Shown here: in pieces, positions 38,072 to 47,285 of the stretch
How the letters are laid out: every line of letters starts with the position of its first letter
How positions within the stretch are numbered: position 1 is the stretch's first letter
Assembly: GCF_913773735.1 (NCBI RefSeq)
Contig: NZ_CAJYEB010000022.1
Span: forward strand, 1 to 64,000
Direction of reading: 5' to 3'
Length of the DNA stretch: 64,000 nt
DNA from: an uncultured Massilia sp.
GTDB lineage: Bacteria; Pseudomonadota; Gammaproteobacteria; Burkholderiales; Burkholderiaceae_D
The notes under the pieces: generated by a model
Seen by the model: the letters and a program-made list of their open reading frames with translations, nothing else
The model's database searches: none
Told to the model about the DNA's origin: nothing
Translations under genes and position numbers: made by a program

Positions 38072-40692
38072 TGTTTTCCTTGGAGAGAGACTTGGGTAAT
38101 CCGAAACGATACGGTGGCGTCGCGCTCGCGGCGCTCCTGGCGCTGGCGCCGCTGGCGCAGGCGGGAATGCAGGACACGACGCCGGCAGGCCATGCGGCGC
38201 CCGGCGCCGCCACACACTACGCCGACGGCGCCAGGCTGCGCATGCGCTGGGAATTGCAGCGCAACCTGTTCGGCCCGCAGGCGCCGGGCGGGCGCTCGCA
38301 GGCGCACCTGGTGCTGACCAACGGCGATACCCGTCCGCTGCCGGCATCGGGCTGGTCGCTGTACTTCAATTGCATGGATGGCGTCGAGACGGGCGCACTG
38401 GCCAGCGGCCTGGTCATCGAGCAGGTCGCCGGCGGCCTGTTCCGCCTGCGGCCCGGCCCGGACTTCCGCGGCCTGGCGCCCGGCGCCACCCTCGACATCG
38501 TCTACTACCACCCGAACCTGGTGATCAAGCTGGGCAAGGCGCCGCTCGGCCCCTACCTGGTCTACGATGCGGCGCCCGGCGTGGGCACGGCCATCGGCGA
38601 CTACCGGCTGCTGCCCATCACGCGGCCGGAACAGATGGACAAGGGCGACAGCGGCGAGAAGCCGGTGGTGACGCCGCAGGAGACCTATCGCAGCAATACC
38701 GGCACCGCCGTGCTGGCGGCGGCCGACGTGCCGCCGGTGCTGCCCACTCCGCTGCAGTGGCGACGCGGCGCCGGCACGCTGGCGCTGGCGGCGCGGCCCA
38801 CGGTGTCCGCTCCTGCCGCGCTGGCGAACGAGGCGGCGCTGGCGCGCGCGCTGCTGGCGGCGAACCTGCCGGCCGCGCCGGCCACGGGCGGCCCGGCGCT
38901 GCGCCTGGCCGTGGGCAAGGTGGCCGGCCAGTCCTCGCCCGAAGCCTATTCGCTGTCGATCCGCGCCGAGGCGAACGCCGAAGCGGGCATCGACATCGTC
39001 GGCAACAGCGCGGCCGGCGTGGCCTACGGCCTGCAGACGCTGCGCGACCTGCTGCCGCTGCCGGGGGAGGGCGGTCCGGCGCCGGCGCTGGCGGAAATCG
39101 AGATCGTCGACGCCCCGCGCTTCGGCTACCGCGGCTTCCAGCTGGACGTCTCGCGCAATTTCCACACCAAGGAAACCGTGTTCAAGTGGCTCGACCTGAT
39201 GGCGCGCTACAAGCTGAACCGCTTCCACTTCCACCTGACCGAGGACGAGGGCTGGCGCCTGGAAATCGCCGGCCTGCCGGAACTCACCAGCATCGGCGCG
39301 GTGCGCGGGCACAGCGACCGCCCCGGCGTGCGCCTGCAGCCGGCCTACGGTTCCGGCCCCGACCCGAAGGACCCGCACGGCAGCGGCTACTACAGCCGCG
39401 CCGACTACATCGAGATCCTGCGCTATGCGCACGCGCGCCACATCGAGGTGATTCCCGAACTCGAGATGCCGGGCCACGCGCGCGCCGCCGTGCAGGCGAT
39501 GGAGGCGCGCTACCACCGCCTGAAGGCCGCCGGCGCCAGGGATGCCGGCAAGTACCTGCTGAACGACTTCGACGACCGCTCCGTGTACAAGTCGCCACAG
39601 CTGTACAACGACCACGTGATGAACCCGGGCCTGGATTCGACCTTCGCCTTTATCGACCACGTGGTCGCGCAGGTCGTCGCGCTGCACCGCGAGGCCGGCG
39701 TGCCGCTGCACACCATCCACATGGGCGGCGACGAACTGCCGACCGGCGCCTGGGAGCGCTCGCCCGCCGCGCAGGCGCGCATGGCGCGCGACAAGCTGGA
39801 GAGCACGGCCGACCTGTGGGATGATTTCTACGACCGCGTCGACGGCATCCTGCGCAAGCACGGCCTGTACACCTCGGGCTGGGAAGACATCGCGGTGCGC
39901 AAGACCACGCTGCACGGCCGTCCCAAGCAGATCCCCAACCCGCGCTTCGCGCAGCGCGGCTTCCATGCCTGGATCTGGAACAACACGGCGGGCGCCGAGG
40001 ACTTCGCCTACCGCCTGGCCAATGCCGGCTACGACATCGTGCTGGCGCCCGTCACCAAGATGTACCTGGACATGGCCGCCAATCCGAATCCCGACGAGCC
40101 GGGCGTCAACTGGGGCGCCTACATCGAGCTGGCGGACGTCTACGACTTCATCCCGTTCGACTACCTGAAGAACGCCGACGCGGCCACGCGCAGCGGCAAG
40201 GACGGCCTGACCGACTACGGCAAGCGCCGCGTGCGCGGCCTGGAGGCGACGCTGTTCACCGAGACCGTGCGCGATCCGGCCCTGATCGACTACATGGTCA
40301 TGCCGCGGCTGCTGGCGGTGGCGGAGCGCGCCTGGGCGCCGGATCCGGCCTGGGCCACCGAGGCCGATTCCGCCAGGGCGCGGGCACTGCACGACGCCGC
40401 CTGGTCGGGCTTCGCCAACGCGCTGGGCCGACGCGTGCTGCCGCGCCTGGACCTGGACGGCAGCCGGGTCGCCTACCGCATCGCCCCGCCGGGCCTGGTG
40501 GTCGACGGCGAGCGGGTGCTGGCCAACCATGCGCTGCCCGGCATGCGGCTGCGCTACACCAGCGACGGCACGCTGCCCACGGCCGCCAGCAAGCCGGTCG
40601 ACGGGCCGATCCTCGAGCGCGGCACGATCCAGGTGGCGGCGTTCGACCGCAACGGCCGGCGCGGCCACGTGGCGCGCATCGAGCGGCCGTGA
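38068..40692 (+). CDS. Beta-N-acetylhexosaminidase, GH20 family
   Basis: This 874-aa periplasmic or outer-membrane enzyme removes terminal GlcNAc from chitooligosaccharides. The order is: signal peptide (VALAALLALAPLAQAG), CHB_HEX-type carbohydrate-binding region (about residues 45-180), a GH20 N-terminal domain, the GH20 barrel with catalytic Asp555-Glu556 in HMGGDELP, and a C-terminal immunoglobulin-like domain. ATG 38068 overlaps the stop of the solute-binding gene and gives coupling. A TTG at 38092 with a closer GGAGA and a shorter N-terminus before the signal peptide is an alternative start. Confidence 0.92.
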   Translation: MMFSLERDLGNPKRYGGVALAALLALAPLAQAGMQDTTPAGHAAPGAATHYADGARLRMRWELQRNLFGPQAPGGRSQAHLVLTNGDTRPLPASGWSLYFNCMDGVETGALASGLVIEQVAGGLFRLRPGPDFRGLAPGATLDIVYYHPNLVIKLGKAPLGPYLVYDAAPGVGTAIGDYRLLPITRPEQMDKGDSGEKPVVTPQETYRSNTGTAVLAAADVPPVLPTPLQWRRGAGTLALAARPTVSAPAALANEAALARALLAANLPAAPATGGPALRLAVGKVAGQSSPEAYSLSIRAEANAEAGIDIVGNSAAGVAYGLQTLRDLLPLPGEGGPAPALAEIEIVDAPRFGYRGFQLDVSRNFHTKETVFKWLDLMARYKLNRFHFHLTEDEGWRLEIAGLPELTSIGAVRGHSDRPGVRLQPAYGSGPDPKDPHGSGYYSRADYIEILRYAHARHIEVIPELEMPGHARAAVQAMEARYHRLKAAGARDAGKYLLNDFDDRSVYKSPQLYNDHVMNPGLDSTFAFIDHVVAQVVALHREAGVPLHTIHMGGDELPTGAWERSPAAQARMARDKLESTADLWDDFYDRVDGILRKHGLYTSGWEDIAVRKTTLHGRPKQIPNPRFAQRGFHAWIWNNTAGAEDFAYRLANAGYDIVLAPVTKMYLDMAANPNPDEPGVNWGAYIELADVYDFIPFDYLKNADAATRSGKDGLTDYGKRRVRGLEATLFTETVRDPALIDYMVMPRLLAVAERAWAPDPAWATEADSARARALHDAAWSGFANALGRRVLPRLDLDGSRVAYRIAPPGLVVDGERVLANHALPGMRLRYTSDGTLPTAASKPVDGPILERGTIQVAAFDRNGRRGHVARIERP

Positions 40693-40746
40693 ACGGGGAT
40701 GGCCGGCGGCGTTCGCGCCACCCGCGATGGGTACGGGCGTCTTCGC

Positions 40747-40752
40747 TATAAT
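40747..40752 (+). promoter_or_regulatory. Possible -10 element of the sensor operon
   Basis: TATAAT lies 41 bases before the ATG at 40788, in the short gap after the hexosaminidase gene. No clear -35 hexamer is present, so an activator may be required. It would start transcription of the solute-binding protein, response regulator and kinase. Confidence 0.45.
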
Positions 40753-40787
40753 CGGCATTTTCTGCGGGATACCGAGTGATCGCATCG

Positions 40788-42329
40788 ATGGGAACACGTG
40801 CCTGGCTGTGCCTCGGCGGCTTGCGCCGCCGGCGGCGCCCGCGTGCCCCGTCCCGGGAGGGCCTCGCAACGGGGGCAGGGCAAGACGCGGCGCCGCAGCG
40901 CGGCCGTGTGCCTGCTGCAACGGCCTCCTGGCGCCGCGCCTGCCTGCTCGGCCTGTTGGCGGCGTGGGCCGGCAACGGCGCCGCGCTGGCGGGGGTGCAG
41001 ATCGCGGCCAGCCAGGCGCTCTCCGTCAACCCTGCCAACTCCGCGAACGCCGCCAACGCCGCCAACGCCGCCAACGCCGCCAACGCCGCCGGCCCCGGCG
41101 CCCCGGCCGGCCTGCAGGTGCTGCACTGGTGGACGTCGAACAGCGAGCGCAAGGCGGCCGACCTGCTGGCCGCGCGCCTGGCCGAGGAGCGCATCGCCTG
41201 GCAGGACGCCGCGATTCCCGGCGGCGCCGGCATCGGCGCCGGCAAGGTCCTGAAGGGCAGGGTGCTGGCCGGCGACGCGCCCGAGGTCACGCAGATGATC
41301 GGCGCGTCGATCGCCGAATGGGCCGACATGGGCCTGCTGCTGGAACTCGACAACGTGGCGGCGGCGGGCAACTGGAACCGCTTCCTGTTCCCGACGATCC
41401 AGGACCTGGTCACGCACCGCCGGCACGTGATGGCCGTCCCGCTCGGCATCCACCGGGTCAACACGCTGTACTACGACCGCGCGCTGTTCGCGCGCCTCAA
41501 GCTGGCGCCGCCACGCACCTGGGCCGACTTCGAGGCGGTGGCGCTGCGCCTGCGCGCGGCCGGCGTGGAGCCGCTGGCGCAGAGCAGCGAAGCCTGGCAG
41601 GTCGCGGCGCTGTTCGAGAACCTGGTGCTGGCCGAGGGCGGGCCGGGCTTCTACCGCGAGCTGTTCGTGCGGCGCAGCCCGGCGGCGGCCGCCGACCGGC
41701 GCACGGCCGACGCGCTCGCGCGCCTGCGCACCGTCAAGGGCTGGATCGCCGGCCAGCTCGACGAGCGGCCGTGGCCCGCCGTCGTCGGCCAGTTCGCGCG
41801 GCGCCAGGCCGGCATGCTGATCATGGGCGACTGGGCCAAGGCCGAACTGGCCGAGTACGCGCTGCTGCCGGAGCGCGACTACGGCTGCGGCGCCGCGCCG
41901 GGCACCGGCCGCTGGCACCTGTACAGCGTGGACACGCTGGCCATGTTCGCCGGCGACTACCACGCGATGCCGGCCCAGGAACGGATGGCGCGCCTGCTCG
42001 TCACGCCGGCGCTGCAGGCCGACTTCAATGCCCTCAAGGGCGCCGTGCCGGTGCGCCGCGACGCCGATCCGGCGCGCATGGACGCCTGCGCGCGCGCCTC
42101 CTGGACCACCTTCGCCGGCGGCGCCGCCGTGCAGGCCCCCAGCATGGTGCACCGCATGGCCACCGACGAGGCCAGCCGCGACGCCGTGATCGCCGAGGTG
42201 CACCGCTTCTTCCTCGACGACCGGGTGCCGGTGGCCGCGGCCCAGCGGCGCCTGGGCGCATTATTCCGGTTGTTCAATCTCGCAAGTCAAGGAGCGCCAG
42301 GTGCGCAAGATACTGATCGTAGACGATGA
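40788..42329 (+). CDS. Solute-binding protein, probable sensory partner of the adjacent two-component system
   Basis: This 513-aa protein has a long basic N-terminus, then a hydrophobic signal-like segment (ACLLGLLAAWAGNGAALAG), a low-complexity NAA repeat, and a family 1 solute-binding fold (GLQVLHWWTSNSERKAADLL, YYDRALFARLKLAPPRTWADFE, GMLIMGDWAKAEL). The true start may lie further downstream near the signal peptide, for example a GTG at about 40911. The gene overlaps the response regulator by 29 bases. No transport genes adjoin it. The linkage suggests a periplasmic receptor that presents sugar to the histidine kinase. Confidence 0.8.
   Translation: MGTRAWLCLGGLRRRRRPRAPSREGLATGAGQDAAPQRGRVPAATASWRRACLLGLLAAWAGNGAALAGVQIAASQALSVNPANSANAANAANAANAANAAGPGAPAGLQVLHWWTSNSERKAADLLAARLAEERIAWQDAAIPGGAGIGAGKVLKGRVLAGDAPEVTQMIGASIAEWADMGLLLELDNVAAAGNWNRFLFPTIQDLVTHRRHVMAVPLGIHRVNTLYYDRALFARLKLAPPRTWADFEAVALRLRAAGVEPLAQSSEAWQVAALFENLVLAEGGPGFYRELFVRRSPAAAADRRTADALARLRTVKGWIAGQLDERPWPAVVGQFARRQAGMLIMGDWAKAELAEYALLPERDYGCGAAPGTGRWHLYSVDTLAMFAGDYHAMPAQERMARLLVTPALQADFNALKGAVPVRRDADPARMDACARASWTTFAGGAAVQAPSMVHRMATDEASRDAVIAEVHRFFLDDRVPVAAAQRRLGALFRLFNLASQGAPGAQDTDRRR
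41043..41091 (+). repeat. Nine-base tandem repeat coding for Asn-Ala-Ala
   Basis: GCCAACGCC is repeated about five times, giving ANAANAANAANAAN between the signal peptide and the binding domain. It is a flexible linker. Units are multiples of three, so slippage would alter only linker length. Confidence 0.85.
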
Positions 42330-43008
42330 CAAGAAGACCCGCCTGCTGCTCAAGACCTACCTCGAAAAGAACCAGTACGAGGTGATCCTGTCGCACGACG
42401 GCGAAAGCTTCCTGGCCGAGCTGCATGCGCGCGCCGACCAGCTGTCGCTGGTGATCCTGGACGTGATGCTGCCCGACACCGACGGCTTCGCGCTGTGCAA
42501 GCAGGTGCGGCGCCGTTCCAACGTGCCGATCATCATGCTGACGGCCAGTTCGGACGAGACCGACCGCGTGGTCGGCCTGGAACTGGGCGCGGACGACTAC
42601 ATCGCCAAGCCCTACAGCCCGCGCGAGCTGCTGGCCCGGATCAAGGCGATCCTGCGCCGCACCGCGGCCGAGGCGCCGGCCGCGCGCTACTACCGCTTCG
42701 TCGGCTTCACGCTCGACACCATGGAGCGCAAGGTGGTCGACGCCGCCGGCAACCAGGTGCCGTTGACCGGGCTCGATTTCCAGCTGCTCAAGTACTTCAT
42801 CGAGCATCCCGGCGTGGTGCTCGACCGCGGCCTGCTGTGCGAGGAGACGCGCGGGCGCGATGCCGGCCCGCTCGACCGTTCGCTGGACGTGCAGATCAGC
42901 CGCCTGCGCCTGCGCCTGAACGACGACGGCAAGCAGCCGGCCCTGATCAAGACCGTGCGTGGGGCGGGCTATGTGTTCTCGGCCGACGTCAGCGTGTCCG
43001 GTGCCTAG
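42301..43008 (+). CDS. OmpR/PhoB-family response regulator
   Basis: This 235-aa regulator has a receiver domain with VDDD at the start, phosphorylation site Asp54 in LVILDVMLP, and Lys in IAKPYSP. Its winged-helix DNA-binding domain ends in KTVRGAGYVF. The start is GTG 42301 with AAGGAG upstream, 29 bases inside the solute-binding gene. With the kinase that overlaps its end it probably controls the chitin/GlcNAc cluster. The TGTAA repeats upstream of the transporter are candidate targets. Confidence 0.9.
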   Translation: MRKILIVDDDKKTRLLLKTYLEKNQYEVILSHDGESFLAELHARADQLSLVILDVMLPDTDGFALCKQVRRRSNVPIIMLTASSDETDRVVGLELGADDYIAKPYSPRELLARIKAILRRTAAEAPAARYYRFVGFTLDTMERKVVDAAGNQVPLTGLDFQLLKYFIEHPGVVLDRGLLCEETRGRDAGPLDRSLDVQISRLRLRLNDDGKQPALIKTVRGAGYVFSADVSVSGA

Positions 43009-44485
43009 CCGCCTGGCGGGCCGGCTGCCGCGCTGGCTGCGGGCGCTGTGGCCGGCGTCGCTGCTCGGCAGGCTGACGCTGGTGATGGTGGCCGGCGTAC
43101 TGGTCACGCAACTGGCGGCCAGCGCCATCTGGACCAGCCAGGTGCGCGCCAAGGCCGAGGTGGAGGCGCAGTCCGCGGCGCGCTACACGGCGCACAGCGC
43201 GGCCGGCGCGATCCGGTTCTTCCGCAGCCTGCCGCCGGCCTACCGCACCCTGATCATCCAGCAACTGCGCGAGATGGGGGGCACGCGCTTCTTCGTCAAC
43301 CTTAACCACGCCTGGGTGCCGGTGGAGGAGATCGGCGCCAACCCGCTGGCGCGCAGCGTGCTGGCCACCGTGGGCGCCACGCTCAAGGCCGACCTGCCGA
43401 ATTCGCCGGGCTTCCGGCTGGCGTTCGCCTGGCCCGAGCGCCTGGCGGTGGCCGAGCACGACGTGCGCCTGGAGGACCTGCCCAACGCCTGGGTGCAGCA
43501 CGTGCTGCTGCTGCAGCCGGATCCGGCCCCGGTGCTGGTGATCCAGACCGAGATCGAGCCGGGCAACTGGCTGTACATGGCGGCGCTGATGCCGAATCCC
43601 TACTTCCTGAGCAATAACGATCCGTTTTCCTGGGACCGCCTGATGCCGCAGGTGCTGTCGCTGGCCGTGGTGCTGCTACTGTGCCTGCTGGTGGTGCGGT
43701 CGATCACGCGTCCGCTGGCGGCGCTGTCGGACGCCGCCAGCGCCTTCGGCCAGGGCCTCGACCACATCGAGGAGGGCGCGCGCCCGCTGCCGGAAACGGG
43801 CAGCCGCGAATTCATCAACACGGCGCGCGCCTTCAGCGCCATGCGCGAGCGCATCCAGCGCTACATCGAGGACCGCGAGCGCCTGTTCGTGTCGATCTCG
43901 CACGACCTGCGCACGCCGATCACGCGCCTCAAGCTGCGCTCCGAGCTGCTGGACGACGAAGCGCTGCGCAACGAGTTCGAGGAAGACCTGGACGAGCTGG
44001 ACATGATGGTCAAGGGCGCCCTGCAGTGCGTGAAGGACAGCGACATCCACGAGAATCCCGCCGAGATCAAGCTCGACGCGCTGCTCGGGCGCATGGTGCG
44101 CAGCGCGCAACTGGCCGGCCACGCCGTCGCCTACCGGCCGGCCGGGATCACGGTGCGCGGCAAGCCGCTGGCCCTCAAGCGCGCGCTGGGCAACCTGCTG
44201 GACAATGCGCTGCATTACGGCGCGCGCGCCGAGATCAGCGTGACGGCCGAGCCGGACGCCGTGCTGGTATGCGTGCGCGACCACGGTCCCGGCGTGCCGG
44301 ACGAGGCGCTGGCCAGCCTGTTCGATCCCTACGTGCGCCTGGCGCACGGGCGCGAACGGAACGACGGCGGCATGGGGCTGGGACTGGGCATCGCGCGCGG
44401 CGTGGTCGAGGCGCACGGCGGCAATCTGGCGCTGTCCAACCATCCGGAAGGCGGCCTGGTGGCGCTGGTGCGCCTGCCGGCCTGA
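43001..44485 (+). CDS. Sensor histidine kinase (EnvZ-like)
   Basis: This 494-aa kinase has a first membrane helix (LLGRLTLVMVAGVLVTQLAA), a periplasmic domain to about residue 215, a second helix (VLSLAVVLLLCLLVVRSI), a HAMP linker, a HisKA domain with His301 in SISHDLRTPITR, and an ATPase domain with NLLDNALHYG and GLGLGIARG. I take the GTG at 43001, which overlaps the regulator stop. An upstream GTG at 42959 lacks a good site. The periplasmic part could contact the sugar-binding protein encoded two genes before. Confidence 0.9.
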   Translation: MPSRLAGRLPRWLRALWPASLLGRLTLVMVAGVLVTQLAASAIWTSQVRAKAEVEAQSAARYTAHSAAGAIRFFRSLPPAYRTLIIQQLREMGGTRFFVNLNHAWVPVEEIGANPLARSVLATVGATLKADLPNSPGFRLAFAWPERLAVAEHDVRLEDLPNAWVQHVLLLQPDPAPVLVIQTEIEPGNWLYMAALMPNPYFLSNNDPFSWDRLMPQVLSLAVVLLLCLLVVRSITRPLAALSDAASAFGQGLDHIEEGARPLPETGSREFINTARAFSAMRERIQRYIEDRERLFVSISHDLRTPITRLKLRSELLDDEALRNEFEEDLDELDMMVKGALQCVKDSDIHENPAEIKLDALLGRMVRSAQLAGHAVAYRPAGITVRGKPLALKRALGNLLDNALHYGARAEISVTAEPDAVLVCVRDHGPGVPDEALASLFDPYVRLAHGRERNDGGMGLGLGIARGVVEAHGGNLALSNHPEGGLVALVRLPA

Positions 44486-44527
44486 GACAGCGCTATCATG
44501 GACGCCAGGCATGGCGGGGAGAGCGGC

Positions 44528-45157
44528 ATGGACGGCGACGACGAGCGGTACCCGGGACCCTTGCGGGCATGCATCCGCGACGTCGGCGCCGCGCTGGCGC
44601 ACTGCGCCGGATCGGAACCCGCGCTGCTCGCCGCGGTGGGCGACGCCATGCGCCGCCTGATCGCGCGCGACGACTGGCTGCCGGCCGCCTGCGCGCAGCC
44701 GCATCCGCAGTATTACCGGCAATACCTGCTGCACCTGGATCCGGCGCGCCGCTTCAGCGTCGTGAGTTTCGTCTGGGGGCCGGGCCAGGCCACGCCGGTG
44801 CACGACCACCTGGTGTGGGGCGTGATCGGCGTGCTGCGCGGGGCCGAGACGGTCGAGGACTTCGCGCTCGACGCCAGCGGACGCGCCGTGCCGGCCGGCG
44901 CGCCCGTGACGCTGGGCGTGGGCGACGTGGCCTGCGTCTCGCCGGCGCTCGGCGACGTGCACCGGGTGCGCAACGCTTTCGACGACCGGGTCTCGGTCAG
45001 CATCCACGTCTATGGCGGCGATATCGGCACCATCCGGCGCGCCGTCTACGACACCGGCGCGCCGGGGCGCAAGCCGTTCGTGTCCGGCTACGCCAACGCA
45101 TCGGCGGCGCAGGCGCAGGCATCGACGGCGGCGCCGGGGCCGCGCGCGGACGACTGA
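44528..45157 (+). CDS. Cysteine dioxygenase-like cupin enzyme
   Basis: This 209-aa protein carries the thiol dioxygenase cupin pattern with iron ligands His92 and His94 in PVHDHLVWGVIGVLRG and His145 in GDVHRVRNAF. Bacterial members oxidise cysteine or 3-mercaptopropionate to the sulfinate using oxygen. The first Cys-Tyr crosslink position of mammalian enzymes is not obvious, as is common in bacterial forms. GGGGAGAG precedes the ATG at 44528, which I prefer to the one at 44498. It lies 42 bases after the kinase and may be co-transcribed, although its role looks unrelated. Confidence 0.82.
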   Translation: MDGDDERYPGPLRACIRDVGAALAHCAGSEPALLAAVGDAMRRLIARDDWLPAACAQPHPQYYRQYLLHLDPARRFSVVSFVWGPGQATPVHDHLVWGVIGVLRGAETVEDFALDASGRAVPAGAPVTLGVGDVACVSPALGDVHRVRNAFDDRVSVSIHVYGGDIGTIRRAVYDTGAPGRKPFVSGYANASAAQAQASTAAPGPRADD

Positions 45158-45169
45158 AGGCGGCGGCCG

Positions 45170-45808
45170 TCAGGCCGGCAGCGCCGCCCCGAAGTCGACC
45201 AGGCCGGAACGCGCCGCCAGGTGCATCAGCTTGAAGTCGTTGTCGGCGTTGAGCTTCTGGCGGATCGAGGTCAGGTAGTTCAGCACCGTCTTCGGACTCA
45301 GGTGCATCACGGTGGCGATGTCCTGCACCGACTCGCCATGCACCAGCAGGCGCAGCAGTTCGAATTCGCGCGGCTTCAGGTCGTGCAGGGCTTCGTCGCC
45401 TTCGTCCGGCACGGCATCCTGCATGTCGCGCGACAGCACGCGGCGGCCGCGCATCACGTCGCGGATGCCTTCGATGACTTCCTCGGGTTCGCTGCGCTTG
45501 GTGAGGTAGCCGTGCGCGCCGGCCTTGAGCGCCTGGACCAGGTGGCCGGCGCCGTCGTGCATCGACAGCACCAGCACGCGCAGCGGCGGCAGCCGCGCCA
45601 TCATGCCGGCGATGGCTTCCAGGCCGCTGCTGCCCTTCAGGCTCAGGTCGACGACGGCGACGTCGGGCCGCACGCGCTGGACCAGCGCGTTCGCCTCCTG
45701 CACCGTGGCGGCCTCGCCGACGACCTCGAAATCCGGCTCGGCGGACAGCAGGCGGCGGTAGCCGCTGCGCACGATGGCGTGGTCGTCGACCAGGAGGATG
45801 CGGATCAT
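45170..45808 (-). CDS. NarL/FixJ-family response regulator
   Basis: This 212-aa regulator has a receiver domain (LLVDDHAIVRSGY, Asp54 in VAVVDLSLKG, Lys in YLTKRSEPEE) and a LuxR-type HTH with LKPREFELLRLLVHGESVQDIA and LSPKTVLNYLTSIRQKL. Its start overlaps the stop of the partner kinase by four bases. The target genes are not evident. The divergent TonB receptor at 47286 is a candidate. Confidence 0.92.
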   Translation of the reverse strand: MIRILLVDDHAIVRSGYRRLLSAEPDFEVVGEAATVQEANALVQRVRPDVAVVDLSLKGSSGLEAIAGMMARLPPLRVLVLSMHDGAGHLVQALKAGAHGYLTKRSEPEEVIEGIRDVMRGRRVLSRDMQDAVPDEGDEALHDLKPREFELLRLLVHGESVQDIATVMHLSPKTVLNYLTSIRQKLNADNDFKLMHLAARSGLVDFGAALPA

Positions 45809-47106
45809 GACAGGGCTCCTGCGGTGGTGGCGCAGGGGTGCGCCGTGGCGGCGGGCAACGGGAACAGCGCGCGCAGGCACAGGCCCCCGGAGGGCGGCGC
45901 CAGCACCTGCAGTGCGCCGCCGGCCATGGCGACGCGCTCCTGCATGCCGAGCATGCCGCCATGCCAGCGCGGACCGTGCGGCAGGCCGCACCCGTCGTCG
46001 GCCACTTCCAGCGCGAGGTGGGCCGGACCCAGCGTCATGCGGATCGTGCAGTGGCGCGCGCCGCTGTGGCGCACGACATTGGTGACGGCTTCCTGCACCA
46101 TCCGGTAGATCGCCAGCGCCAGCGCGTCGCCGGTATCGGGCAGTTGCGGCGGCAGGTCGAGCGCGAACGCGATCTCGGTGTGGCGGCCGTGCCAGCCCTG
46201 CACCAGCTCGCGCAGCGTCTGCGCCAGGCCGCTCGCGTGCAGGCCGTGCGGGCGCAGCGTCTCGAGCATGGCGCGCAGCTGCGCGCCGCAGGTGCGCAGG
46301 TCGCGCCGCAGGTCGCCGGCGCATTCGGCCACCGCGGCGGGCGGCAGGTGGGCGGCATTGCGTGCCAGGTGGGTGGCGGTGACGCTCAGCGCGGTCAGCG
46401 TCTGCCCCATCTCGTCGTGCAGCTCGCGCGCCAGCATGCGCCGCTCGTCCTCCTGCACGGCGATCAGCTGGCGCTCCAGGGCGCGCTGCGCTTCCCGCGC
46501 CGCGGCCAGCGCGCCGGCCAGGTGCGCGATGGCGCGCGCCACCCGGCCGAACTCGCGCAGCGCGAACGCCGGCAGGGCCGGGTCGGGTTCACCGCGCGCC
46601 AGGCGCTGCAGGCTGGCCTCGAGCTCGCGCACCGGCGCCAGCGCCCGGTCCGCGCACCACCAGGCGGCCAGCAGCGTTGCGCAGGAAAAGAACAGCAGGG
46701 TGCTCCAGATTTGCACAGTGTCCGCCAGGCGCTCGCCGATTTCGGAGCGCGGGTTCGGCGCGATGTACAGCACCTGGCCGCCGATGCGGATCTCCTGCTC
46801 GGCGCGCACGGGCGGCGCCAGGCCCAGCCAGGCCGGCAGCGGCGGCGGGGCGGGCACGAGGGGTGGCTGGCCGGCGGTACGGATGCTCAGGTGGCGCAGC
46901 CGGGCCGCCGCCAGGCGTTGCTCCAGCGTGGGCCCGCCCGCGGCGGGCGCGCCCGCCGCCAGCAGGACGTTGACCAGCCGCGCCGACGCCGCCACCTCGG
47001 CGTCGATGTCGCTGCGCAGCGACAGCAGCTGGATGACCGCCGTCATGGCGAGCAGGCCCGCCAGCAGCAGGCCGAGGGTGGCGATCAGGCGGCGGCGCAG
47101 GTCCAT
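45805..47106 (-). CDS. NarX/UhpB-type sensor histidine kinase
   Basis: This 433-aa kinase has an N-terminal membrane helix (LGLLLAGLLAMTAVIQLLSL), a Pro-rich periplasmic loop, a second helix near 130-155 (STLLFFSCATLLAAWW), a HAMP region, a HisKA_3 domain with His230 in MLARELHDEMGQTL, and an ATPase domain (IYRMVQEAVTNVVRHS). It phosphorylates the NarL-type regulator encoded immediately after with a four-base overlap. Its signal is not clear. The short periplasmic loop argues for sensing in or near the membrane. Confidence 0.9.
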   Translation of the reverse strand: MDLRRRLIATLGLLLAGLLAMTAVIQLLSLRSDIDAEVAASARLVNVLLAAGAPAAGGPTLEQRLAAARLRHLSIRTAGQPPLVPAPPPLPAWLGLAPPVRAEQEIRIGGQVLYIAPNPRSEIGERLADTVQIWSTLLFFSCATLLAAWWCADRALAPVRELEASLQRLARGEPDPALPAFALREFGRVARAIAHLAGALAAAREAQRALERQLIAVQEDERRMLARELHDEMGQTLTALSVTATHLARNAAHLPPAAVAECAGDLRRDLRTCGAQLRAMLETLRPHGLHASGLAQTLRELVQGWHGRHTEIAFALDLPPQLPDTGDALALAIYRMVQEAVTNVVRHSGARHCTIRMTLGPAHLALEVADDGCGLPHGPRWHGGMLGMQERVAMAGGALQVLAPPSGGLCLRALFPLPAATAHPCATTAGALS

Positions 47107-47285
47107 GGGTCTCCTCGTGGTCCGGTGTTTCCCTCCATGTTTGCAACTTCCATGCCAGTGCCGGCCGGCGCGCCCGCCGCGCACGTCGGGAAATTTTCCC
47201 TAGCGGCGCGGGCGGCCTCCTTGGAATAATCGTCCCGCCAGGGCAGTGCACCCGGTACCGACAAGACCATGGAGGAGACACCCAT

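Noticed and set aside
41043..41091. Tandem repeat as a CRISPR array
   Set aside because: The units are nine bases without spacers and lie in a coding frame.
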